Of a DNA stretch of 64,000 bases, positions 11,219 to 20,997 are shown piece after piece. Source of the DNA: Aureobasidium sp. EXF-3400. Taxonomy: Eukaryota > Ascomycota > Dothideomycetes > Dothideales > Saccotheciaceae. Below the pieces are notes generated by a model. That model did not search any database, had not been told where the DNA came from, and saw nothing but the letters and a program-made list of their open reading frames with translations. A program made the position numbers and the translations under genes. The stretch is from assembly GCA_024195585.1 (NCBI GenBank), contig SWBL01000241.1, positions 17,458-81,457 on the forward strand, in the 5' to 3' direction. Position 1 is the stretch's first letter. Every line of letters starts with the position of its first letter.

Positions 11219-12285
11219 ATGGATGCAGGCCGCCCAAAGCGCATCCGCGCTTCAATCAATTATGTTGAACCTACTGAGCTCGACGAGGACATTGTCGACG
11301 ATGAAGCGCTCGACGAATCCGCTGTCACTGTCGCCTCAGATGACCCGCCCACCGACACCGAAGACGCCACTACCACCATTGTCTCCGATTCTGACTCTGG
11401 CTCCGACCAAGAGTTCACTACAGACAAGGTACTGCCTAAATGCACAATAGTAAATGCTCCTCTAACCTTATCCAGAGAAAGCTCAAAGCCCAGCAGAAGA
11501 AGAAGCAGGCCAAGAAGAGCAAGAAGGTCAAGAAGGTCAAAGAAGTGCCCTTCCGCTTCATGGATCTGCCACCCGAAATCCGCGTCATGATCTACAAGGC
11601 CTGTCTGGTCGAGTCAGCCAAAGACCTCACCTATGTCACCAACAAAACCAATGGCCGTGACATCTTCCGTGGCTCCATGAAAAGATCGCAGATCGGCAGA
11701 AACTGGGGCGGCTGGCGCTATAAGATCAAACACGACAGATATGATGTCCAGCGCACTCCTCTTCTACCTGTCATCCTTCGTATCAACAAAGCTATCAGAG
11801 ATGAGGCCATCCCTTATCTATATGCTCAACCATTCCACTTCGCCACGACCCACACCTTCCAACTCTTCTTTGGCCGCCTCAGCCCAGCCAACCGCATGCT
11901 GCTCAGAAACATCACTATTGATGGTTGGACCGACACCAAACAAGCCCGCATGAAGGACGCTCAGATCATCTTCTCACTGCTCATCTCAGCTACGAACATC
12001 AGATCTATTAACATCTCTCGTCGTGCCTATGCTGCCACCGATGGTCCTAATTACTACGGTAGAGGTTCTGGCTTTACCAACGAGCCCTACAACTTCTGGC
12101 GTGACATCCAGTATTGGGCCGATGCTATGGATGCCGCACATGGAAAGGGAGCCGCTAAGGCTGCCCTCAGCTTCACCAAGCTGTGCTTTGGCTCCCCCAG
12201 AGAGCTCGAAAACGAGGACGAAGTTGTTGACAAGCGTGAGAAGGATTTCTGGGCTCAACTCAAGCTCACTGAGAAGGAAGAGTAG
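11219..12285 (+). CDS. 2EXR/F-box-like domain protein
   Basis: Model join(11219..11428, 11476..12285), 339 residues, phase 0, 47-nt intron. An acidic N-terminus (LDEDIVDDEALDES) is followed by a Lys-rich stretch (KKKQAKKSKKVKKVKEV) that could be a nuclear signal. Then comes FRFMDLPPEIRVMIYKACL, the F-box-like/2EXR motif typical of large fungal families. The following TPLLPVILRINKAIRDEAIPYLYAQPFHF is the second conserved block of that group (inherited residue ... open interval ... YLY). The C-terminal half lacks leucine-rich repeats. F-box proteins usually recruit substrates to SCF ubiquitin ligases, but for this subfamily that is not shown. No substrate can be predicted. Confidence 0.65.
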
Positions 12286-13103
12286 TTAGTCGCCAGTAGG
12301 CACAGTGTTCTTAGCTTATGTTATCGAGAAATTGCTCCTGCAGTAATGCACAATTGTATTTCCATCCTCACTGTATCCATTGAGAGCGGTCAGTTTCCAG
12401 GCTCTCACTGGATACTCCTCGTTTTACTATTATTCTCTGCATTTCTATAGGCTGTTTTTCTGTGCTTCCCGTGTTGGGGAGCAACGCAATCGATACCATT
12501 TATCATCATAGAACCTCGAAAATCTCTCACAGGCGATATAACTCTCGGTTTGCGCCAGTAAAAATGCACAAAGTGAATCATCTCAGCGTAGTTGCCAGTG
12601 AGATCTGAAATGGTAGTCATTGGAACACGACTTTTGGCCATTCGGGAGACACGTTCCGCTTCTGTCGCTGCATTTGAACCACCAACAATGTCTTGAACGT
12701 ATCCAACCCTCACACCTCACTGTTTCTCTGATTGGACAAGGTTCAAGGATATGATAGGCTTTCAATTGCACTCGATCCCTGCCTGAAAACTGGATGGATA
12801 ACGCGAGATGTTTCTAATACAATGTCTTTGGCAACCTCGAGTGCTGGCACGACAGGTACCTGTACAGTTGGTAATGGTGACGTGAAGACTCGCGAACAGC
12901 TTTGGTGCTCTTGCGGCTTCGTGCCTACCTAGTCAGATGGGAGCCAATTCCCGATCGCTTTGGAAGTCGCTTGTCATCATGCTTACTCGTGTCTCGCACA
13001 ATCACTGTCACGCAACCATGATGACCCTGCAAGTCCGCTCTGCCTACTTAACCTGGCTCCAGAAATGCGACTGTTCTGCTAAACCTCCTGGCTCGCATCA
13101 AGA
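12286..13103. other. Intergenic upstream of aldo/keto reductase
   Basis: About 800 bases without a supported gene. If the aldo/keto reductase has an additional 5' exon it would lie here, since its apparent N-terminus is unusual. Confidence 0.4.
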
Positions 13104-14462
13104 ATGTCTGGCTATCTTCCACCACATTACAGACCTGGCGAGGGGCTATGCTCCGAGGTTTACAAGGCAGAATATGACGTGAAGCCCGGCGACATCTCTG
13201 GCGGCACCGAGGAAATCAAAGACTACTGGCTGGCAGTCCCAAAAGACGTTGTGCCGACTATCAACACTCTCATCACCCTAGCACCTACCACAGGCGAAGA
13301 GTTGATCAAAGTCCAGCCTCTTGGTTTTGGCCTTTGGGGATGGGGTGATGTGCTAACTTATGGCTGGGGACCCAGTAGTGGCTACGATCAGAAACTCAAC
13401 GACGAAAGCATTCATGGTGCTTGGAAGGCCATTTTTCAGCGTTCCACCAACGTTCTGCTTGATACTGCGGAATACTATGGTTATACTGATGGCTATTCTG
13501 AGAAGAAAGTCGGCGACTTCTTTTGCGAAGATCAAGATGCTGGGACTTTGGACCGCAGTCGTGTTGTTCTTGCGACAAAGTTCCTGCCTACTCCTTGGAG
13601 ACATCCTTGGAGGTATCCAGATATTACATTGTCCGCTTTCAATGGATCTATCCAAAGGACCAGGCTTGGTGGCATCGACATATATCAACTGCATGGACCC
13701 AGTCATGCCGGCTACTGGCCTCGCCTGGAGACACTTTGCGACGCGCTTGTCTGTGCATATAAGACTGGCAGGTGCAAGGCTATCGGGACGTGCAATCTGA
13801 GTTTCCAGCAGGTGAAGCTCGTTTATACGCACTTGAAAAGGGTAGGAGAGGCTGTTGTTATCGATGATATGAATTGCTGACCTACATAGAATAACGTTCC
13901 TCTCGTATCTAATCAGGTCGAATTCTCACTGGTGAGGCAGGATCCATGGACAGAAGGCATGATCGAGAGGTGTCACAAGCTCGGCGTAAGTGCTTGCAGC
14001 TATATATGTTCTTACTCCAGCTAACAACCCCATCGATTGCCGTGATTGCATATAGCCCCATTGCCCTCGGTCGTTTGACTGGTAAATACGACCGTCGCAA
14101 CAGACCGCGCGGTAACCGCAACTTCGGCAACATCGATTGGGACAAGATTCAACCTATTGTCGACGAACTCAAACGTGTCGGCGCCAAAGTCAACAAGAGT
14201 CCTGCAGCTGTCGCTTTGAACTGGGTCATCTGCAAGGGAGCAATCCCTATCCCTACGGTAAAGAACAGAGAGCAGGTTGTTGATTGCTTGCAAGCTCTAG
14301 GCTGGAGATTGGACCAAGATGATGAGAACAGACTTGACGTGCTTGGTGTTACTAACTCGCCTGACTATCATCTCTTGCAGCACCTCCAGAACTGGTAGGT
14401 CTTGTTATCGTGTCTTGTCTGGACAAATACTAACATGATTTAGGTGGTGGCAGCAGGGCTGA
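13104..14462 (+). CDS. Aldo/keto reductase
   Basis: Model join(13104..13841, 13890..13985, 14021..14394, 14444..14462). The fold is clear: PLGFGLWGWGDV, NVLLDTAEYYG, VVLATKFLP, IDIYQLHGP and VIAYSPIALGRLTGKY. The catalytic tetrad is visible as Asp120, Tyr125, Lys159 and His197. It should reduce aldehydes or ketones with NADPH; the substrate is unknown. Two oddities: about 60 residues precede the start of family similarity near LITLAPTTGEEL, and the third splice gives an intron of only 35 nt with a CTAAC branch-like motif just after its acceptor. No other acceptor keeps the conserved AYSP block in frame, so the middle junction may be mis-modelled or damaged. Confidence 0.75.
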
Positions 14463-14877
14463 TAAACTCGGTCGTATGCTTGCCCTGTGTTAGCATTGAG
14501 GAATATCAATGTCATTTCGTGTTATGCTGCAGGATCGCTAGGGATTAATTCTGTTGTGGTAATGACGTATATCATGCTCAAGATGACAGAAGACTTGCTT
14601 CGTCCACATCAGTACCATATCACGCTCGTTCATGCACGACGAATCAGGGTCCGACGTCTCCAAGTGCTCGTTCACTCGTTTTATCACACTACTCTTGTGT
14701 GGATGCAAAAGAACGAGCATTCGTTCATGTGCTCCATGTAATACCACTGTGATGATGAGCGAATGTTCTCTGAGCATGTCAAAATCAAATGGTGCAACTA
14801 TAACACTATGCATCACCAACCTCTTTCTTCATATGCACCACCACCTCTTAGACTATCTGCTTACATCACACAACCCA
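14463..14877. other. Intergenic, nothing supported
   Basis: About 400 bases between two plus-strand genes. Short frames only; no domain or RNA signature is seen. Confidence 0.45.
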
Positions 14878-15489
14878 ATGTCGAGACGAATCTTCCGCCC
14901 GTTGTTATCGGTGACCAAGCCACTGAAATCCCCTTCAGGATGGAACGCAGGAGAAGGCGGAGCAAAACCAAGCCAAATGCTAACCCACACCGACCCACGA
15001 GCCGAACACAAAAAGCTCGTCAGAGAAGCCAGAAAAGACCCAGAACTCTGGGTATGTATGCTTCTCCTTCTCCCAACACCACTCTCGAACCCTTAGATTT
15101 GATAACTGACCCTCTTTGGTGGAAAATAGGTCCTCTACGCTGTTACAGCAGGCGGATTTGCTCTCGCTGGTTGGTTCGGCGGCGCTCATCTCGGCCGGGT
15201 CTACTATACGCGCGACCGCACTGAAAAAGACACTACCAAGATCAATGACACAGAGCCATGGAAAGAAGGTGGTGAGGGAAACATGGGAAAGTATCGGTAT
15301 CATGATAGAAGAGCTGGAAGGGTTAGGGATGCGCCTTCCGCTCTGAATTCGGTTATTGTGCCTAATGTCAATCTGCCTAGGGTGAGTCTGTGACGGAAGA
15401 CCAAATAATGAGAACATTGCTGATGTTGAGGATAGGAACTGCATGAGAAGTATAACAAGTGGGGCAAGGAGGAATACGATGAGTATTGA
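14878..15489 (+). CDS. Small single-pass, probably mitochondrial protein
   Basis: Model join(14878..15051, 15130..15381, 15436..15489), 159 residues, all junctions phase 0 with GTATGT and GTGAGT donors. The first 30 residues are Arg/Lys/Ser/Thr-rich without acidic residues (MSRRIFRPLLSVTKPLKS), fitting a mitochondrial presequence. A basic DPRAEHKKLVREARKDPELW segment precedes one hydrophobic stretch (VLYAVTAGGFALAGWFGG). The C-terminus has a conserved-looking DAPSALNSVIVPNVNLPRELHEKYNK. The overall plan recalls small inner-membrane accessory proteins, but I cannot name a family. The function is unknown. Confidence 0.65.
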
Positions 15490-15807
15490 GATAGAACATC
15501 CTGCATGGCGTCTATGCTGTCCATGGAGCAGATCGATAATGAGAACTTTCAGCATGTCCACTTCTGTTGGCAGTTGTTGAGACTTTGAGGCATTTCGAGT
15601 TCGTGAATATTGATAAACCGTGCTTGTGTGGCGCTGGAACTGAGAGTCACTTCTACATCAGTGGGTCGCTGTTCCACGTCCACGAACGTTGAAGTTTGCT
15701 CAGTGTAGGAAGGAACTGTAGGACTTAGCCATAAAATTGACAAGCACGCATGGGACATCAATATCCCACCTTCTGCCAGACAGATAAAAGTCGATCACAT
15801 ACAGCAC
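15490..15807. other. Convergent intergenic region
   Basis: About 320 bases between the 3' ends of the small mitochondrial-type gene and the fucosidase gene. Presumed 3' UTRs; nothing else is seen. Confidence 0.45.
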
Positions 15808-18177
15808 CTACTTCAACTCGCAGGAATGCGGTCCCGGGCCCTTGAACTCAACAAGCCGACCATCAGGAAACAAGACAACACCTTCTCTCTCTTCAGCATT
15901 TGAAGTCTGAGATCCATTGCTTCCATCATGCTCTTCGTCTTGATCATCGTTGTTCTCTTCGGTAACACTTCGGACCTCGACACATCCCTGCACCATGCCA
16001 TCTCGCCATCTGAAACTCACACTCCAACCACCTCGACAACTGATGCCCTTGACCTCACCATCACCCCACTCTTTTGGCCAGCAAGGTAGGATTCTCAAAA
16101 CTCTCTGTCCATGTCCAGTGAGCTCGCAACTTTGCACCAAACACTCGACCACTGCCGCTGCAGCGCCAAAATTGCCATCGATCTGAAATGGTGGGTGGGA
16201 GGAAAAGAGATTCGTTAAAGTAGAGGTATCAAGCAGGGCATCAAAGGACTCAGCTACCTTGTCTGGCATGCGAAGGCGACTGAATATGCAGAGTAAGTGT
16301 GCACGACTCCATCCTGTGTGACCGCCTCCATTGGCTAGCCTGATCTCGAGTGATCGTAGTACTGCGCGAGAAAGCGGAGGTGAAGCGTCCATATCGATAC
16401 AGTTGAATGGATAAACACCAAGGAGGTGCGATACATGACGGTGACCAGGTTCGGCATCGGCGTGATTAGCGATGCCCCATTCTTGCAGGCGGCCTGTCTT
16501 TTTGCATATGGAAGGTGGAGGAAGCGCAAGCATTGCCTTACCCACTTCACGTAGGAGATGAGGTCTGAGCTGCAAGGTCTTGCAAGCATTGAGGTAATCT
16601 TCGAAAAGCGACGAGATTATTGTTAGATCTGCTGTGCTGCCTCGGCAGAATACTCCTTTCTCTCCATTGTGTTCGTCAAGAAAAGTGTTTTCTGGCGATA
16701 AACTGGGATTCGTAACTCTATACTCTTTGCCATCTGGAAAAGTTTCAGAGATGAGCCAATCCAGGCAAAATTCGACCGCTCCTTCGAGGACAGGAAAATT
16801 CTTTCGTAAGGTCGAGAGACAGGATGTGAAGAGATAATGTTCCCAGATAAAAGAAGACAACCATGCACCTCCCAGAGGCCAAAGCGTGGCAGGCATCCAG
16901 CGTTCGCAAGGTGAGCAATCAGCCCAAAGATCCGTGTTGTTATGGCAGCACCAGCCTCTTGCACCATACATCTCTTTTGCGACTCTGCCGCCGTTCTCTC
17001 GAAGAGCAAGTCGATGGAGAAGAGAGAACAAGGGCTCCATACATGGTGCTAGAGAAAAGGGAAGGCAGCCCCAGTAGTTCATCTGTAGGTTGATGTTGAG
17101 GGTAAACTTTGATCCCCAAGCTGGATGGAAAGAAGCATTCCAGATGCCTTGGAGATTTGCTGGAAGATCTAGTGTTTGGTTTTTGCCATTACTTGGTCGA
17201 CTGCTAGATAGAAGAAGATAACGCGAGTAGTTGGTATACAGAGCTACCAAGGCTGGGGTTGCGCCCTTTCCAATCCTTTGATCCGTAGAAAGTGCATCCT
17301 CAGGCGAGGTCGGAGCCAAAGTGAGTAGCATCTGACGATAGAGTGATTGGTGGTGTTGAGTATGGCATTCCCAGATTTTTGCAGCACCGCGTTCAAGCGC
17401 GGCAGAAACGTCACCGACTGCAAGAGTTTGGAAGTCGTGATGACGAAAGCTCGTTCTTGCAGAAATTACCACAAGTGCTTCTTTGGCAACAACGACCAGT
17501 GAGCCACCTTCAGCTTCCACAGTGCCTTCCTCGTCTGCTGTGACGCCAAGAACACAACACGCTCTAATACTTCGATGACCTCCCGGTGTTGCGAGCATTG
17601 TGACACAGTTCCCTGTCGTTTCCAGAGAGTCCAGATATCCATGGCTTTCGTACTCAATTTCGCTCTCTCTTGTTAACCTGATTACAAATTCCAGTTTTCT
17701 GCTACTTTGAATTCGCATACAGATGACCTGGTCAACAACACTCGCCAGCATCTCTGTATTGACTGTAGCACCATCATAGCTGTATTCCGTTTTGTGCGTA
17801 GCAGTATCCAAATCGAGCTCTCTGCGATAATCCGTCACTTTGTCAGCTTCATGGCCGAATTCAACTTTGACAGTTCCCAGTGGCTCAAAATGTCTCTGAC
17901 CACTCGGTGAGCCACAAAAAGCTCGATTGACAAGTTTCTCAGCTTGAGCATGATGGCCTTCTCTCACAAGCTCTCTTAATTTTGGAATATGCTTCAGGGC
18001 ATCTTGTGGGACTCGGTTTTGTGGTCCTCCATACCACACTGAATCCTCGTTGAGGCAGAGTAGTTCGGTGCCAGTACGACCATGTACCATGCAACCCAAT
18101 CTACCATTTCCGACGGGTAGAGCTTGGTTCCATTCGCTAGCCGGTTTGTCGTACCAGAGTTTAGATGATTCTGTCAT
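15808..18177 (-). CDS. GH95 alpha-L-fucosidase, apparently intracellular
   Basis: A single-exon gene. The ATG at 18177 (MTESSKLWYDKPASEW) is chosen because family similarity begins there; an in-frame ATG at 18258 would add 27 residues. Length is then 789 residues. GH95 catalytic features, numbered from the upstream ATG, are the Asn pair in FTLNINLQMNYW (388/390), the acid in NPSLSPENTF (Glu523) and Asp694 in FQIDGNFGAAAA. Other hallmarks are LPVGNGRLG at the N-terminus, LPANLQGIWN, and NHADAEPGHRHVSHLLGVYP. The family inverts and releases alpha-1,2-linked (sometimes other) L-fucose or L-galactose. No signal peptide follows either start, so the enzyme probably acts on imported oligosaccharides. 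It is divergent from an MFS sugar transporter. Confidence 0.88.
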   Translation of the reverse strand: MTESSKLWYDKPASEWNQALPVGNGRLGCMVHGRTGTELLCLNEDSVWYGGPQNRVPQDALKHIPKLRELVREGHHAQAEKLVNRAFCGSPSGQRHFEPLGTVKVEFGHEADKVTDYRRELDLDTATHKTEYSYDGATVNTEMLASVVDQVICMRIQSSRKLEFVIRLTRESEIEYESHGYLDSLETTGNCVTMLATPGGHRSIRACCVLGVTADEEGTVEAEGGSLVVVAKEALVVISARTSFRHHDFQTLAVGDVSAALERGAAKIWECHTQHHQSLYRQMLLTLAPTSPEDALSTDQRIGKGATPALVALYTNYSRYLLLSSSRPSNGKNQTLDLPANLQGIWNASFHPAWGSKFTLNINLQMNYWGCLPFSLAPCMEPLFSLLHRLALRENGGRVAKEMYGARGWCCHNNTDLWADCSPCERWMPATLWPLGGAWLSSFIWEHYLFTSCLSTLRKNFPVLEGAVEFCLDWLISETFPDGKEYRVTNPSLSPENTFLDEHNGEKGVFCRGSTADLTIISSLFEDYLNACKTLQLRPHLLREVGKAMLALPPPSICKKTGRLQEWGIANHADAEPGHRHVSHLLGVYPFNCIDMDASPPLSRAVLRSLEIRLANGGGHTGWSRAHLLCIFSRLRMPDKVAESFDALLDTSTLTNLFSSHPPFQIDGNFGAAAAVVECLVQSCELTGHGQRVLRILPCWPKEWGDGEVKGISCRGGWSVSFRWRDGMVQGCVEVRSVTEENNDDQDEEHDGSNGSQTSNAEEREGVVLFPDGRLVEFKGPGPHSCELK

Positions 18178-18952
18178 GGTTCCCAATCCCAGGCCGAAAA
18201 CTGGCTGTTTGGGAGGAATGCTGAAGCAAGAAACATGTCTCAATGTACATCGTTGCAAAAGCTGATTTCGCAGAAGGTGAGGGGTAAGGGGCTTGTGGAC
18301 TGAGGTGGTGTGTTGTCAGTCGATCTGGCGGGGCCCCCACGAAATCAGACTGCTGGAACGCGGGGTCAGGGTTGGTCAATCCTACGGAGAAACTCCGACT
18401 ATGAAGGTGCATCGTCGGTCTTGAAAGAGATTCATCTAGTGGACGGAAATCGAACAGAGACTAGGTCACATCGGTCAAAGAGTGTGCTGCACCTTCAATG
18501 TTCTAAGCAAAACCCTAGCCAGGTTATTCCTACAGATGTGCCAACCAGACTGTTGATCAGCGAACAGTATATGCATACTCCGTATTCAATGCCCAATAGA
18601 ATAACACTCGGGCGCAAGTATGCGCTTCCAGTGCGTGGAAAATAGTGATGCCGTCGTGTTGTGCTGCGTTTTGCCTGTTTTGCTGCTGGTGAAGCACCAG
18701 GAAGGAACAATACACTTTCTGCTGTAGATCCTGGTCTAGCCAGAAGCAGGCTGAGTATGCTTGATACTAGCAGTGTATCTCATGACCAGAATGGTAGGGC
18801 AGAGTAAAGAACAATATCGAGGGTTGGGGTGCAGGATTGGAGTATAGCAGAATGATAAAATCTCCCTCGAAGCCAACCCAAGCAACCTTTTTCGTGCCAG
18901 TCAAGCCATCTTGTTCTCCTTTGAGTCTGAAAACCAAAGCCAACCTGCCGAG
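18178..18952. promoter_or_regulatory. Divergent fucosidase/transporter promoter
   Basis: 775 bp between the divergent GH95 and MFS start codons. It contains GCGGGG at 18328-18333, CCCCAC (GTGGGG on the other strand) at 18335-18340, and GCGGGG at 18360-18365. All three match the CreA/Mig1 consensus SYGGRG. Such clusters mediate carbon catabolite repression in filamentous ascomycetes. Function here is inferred. Confidence 0.5.
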
Positions 18953-20684
18953 ATGGGTATCACAGGTGACGAAGTCCATGAGCTTGAGAACACAGACGAC
19001 CTCAAGCAAGCAACCGAGCATACCGAAGAACTTGTTATAGCTCGTCTCACGGAAGAAGATGTCCACAAGCTTTCCAGAGAATCTTTGACCCTCAAGTCCA
19101 GAACTGGATGGCGACTTGCTATGATTCTCTTTGTTCAAGGCTGCAACCAAGCTGGCTATGGTGTTGATTGGGCTGTCATTGGAGGTATTAATGCCCTTCC
19201 AGCTTTGCACGCCTATTTCGGTTTCGGATACAGCGGTTCTACTATCGGTGTCATCAATGCACTCATGACCATTGGCACCGTTTGTGGTGCTCCATTCCTG
19301 GGTCTGGCGGATGTAATTGGTCGCCGTGGTGTCAACTTTGCTGGTAATGTCGTTGTCGTCTTCGCAGCACTGTTGCAGGCTTGGGCAAGGAACACCGAGA
19401 TGTTCATGGCTGGACGGTGAGAACTCCACATCATGAACCGCGAGCCTGGCTGACATTCTGCACAGTTTCTTCATGGGCTTCGGTACCGCCCTTATGAGCT
19501 CTAGTCAGTACATGGCTGAGATCTCGCCGATTCATCTGCGTGGTAGATTGGTAGGCGTCTTTGGTGCGTGTTTCCAGATCGGATCTCTCGGCATGACTGG
19601 TGCCATGATCGGACTCACCACACTAGAAGGCAACTACTCCTGGCGAATCCCTTTGCTTCTCCAAGCCGGCCTTGCTCTGGTCGTCTGTGTGACTATCTAC
19701 CTCTTAACTCCCGAAAGTCCTCGATACTTGGTCAATGTAGGAAAGAGAGACGCTGCAAAGCATGTTGTCGCCAAGTACCACACCACTAGCGGAAACCTCG
19801 ATGAGCCTCTCGTGAATGTGGTCATTAGCCAGATTGACGAATCCCTCGAGAATGAGAAATCATTGGCCGGCGCATGGTGGGACTATCGAATCTTCTTTGC
19901 GAAGGCTGTTAGGTTCCGGATGTTGGTCTTGACTTTGTACTCCATCTTCCAGCAGTGGAATGAAGGCGGCATCATCACCTACTACCTGACTCCAGCTTTG
20001 ATTCTAGTCGGCATCAAGAAGCCTATGGAGCAACTTGGAATGTAAGTAAAGATCAGGACGCCCAGCTCAACAAATCTCCGCTAAGTTGTGGGTAACCAAC
20101 TTGGATCGACAGCAATATACTTCGTCTTCACTCTGTTCGGTTCCTACATCATCGACAAGTTCCGCAGACGATCTCTCATCTTCGCCGGTCTTATCAGTAT
20201 AATCATCTTGCAGACCGCAACAACGATCACGTCGTGGCAGTATAGTGTCAACCCCACACATGCAGCGGCAGGGCTCACCATCCTTTGGGTCTATACTTTC
20301 CAAGTTTGCTCAGCCACGTTCATCGCGACTATGCACAACCTGTATCCAGTAGAGATACTATCGCTGGCGCTCCGAGCAAGGGGTATGGGCATCTACTCTT
20401 TCATCCAGGGCGCAGCAGGTAGTGTCCAGAATTACGGCATCGCGGTTGGTATCGACAAGCTCGGATACAAGATCTGGGCTGTTTATGTCGCGTACAACAC
20501 TCTGCAGCTCATTGCGTCATATTTCGTGTTCCCAGAGACCTACGGGCTGAGTCTGGAGGAGATTGATGTTGTTTTCGAGACGCCTGGTGCCAATCCGGTG
20601 AAGATTAGTCTTGACATCCAGAAGGCCAAAAAACAACGAGCTGTGTTGGAAGAAGAGGTCGATGGGCTCGAGGGGAAACTTTGA
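18953..20684 (+). CDS. MFS sugar transporter (SP family), one junction out of frame
   Basis: Exons 18953..19416, 19466..20041 and about 20086..20684, roughly 545 residues. The start is ATG 18953 (MGITGDEVHELENT). Sugar-porter marks include the GLADVIGRRG loop after TM2-3, AEISPIHLRGRLVG, the PESPRYL motif after TM6, and PETYGLSLEEID after TM12. Twelve hydrophobic segments can be traced. Intron 1 is clean. At intron 2 the only good donor (GTAAGT at 20042) and the only nearby acceptor (CTAAG ending 20085) enclose 44 nt, but both flanking frames require a multiple of three. The gene therefore either has a single-base lesion, uses a non-canonical site, or holds a sequence error. The substrate may be an oligosaccharide feeding the adjacent fucosidase (context inference). 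Confidence 0.75.
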
Positions 20685-20997
20685 AGTGGAGGGAAGGTGC
20701 GCTTGGAAGATTGAGGTTGCCCGAAGTTAAGCCGTGTATATATGCCTCTGCATAGTTGGTTCACGGACCTTCATCCTTTGCCACTTACTTCGGATCTGAT
20801 GTCTCAGCGATTGTAATGTTGTCTCGTGACTATTGATCATGCATCCATCTTCATTTAGAGCATGGGTGCAATTCCTGACCTGTGATAGAAACTATGCTGC
20901 ACTCAGCACCCTGACGCCTCGCCTGCTTGAGACATAGGAATCATTACGTCAACTTCGTGAACCATTTCCCCTTGACACTCGCTAGCCCATTACCACG
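20685..20997. other. Intergenic, nothing supported
   Basis: Just over 300 bases between the MFS transporter and the F-box pseudogene. It presumably contains the transporter 3' UTR. No gene is seen. Confidence 0.45.
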
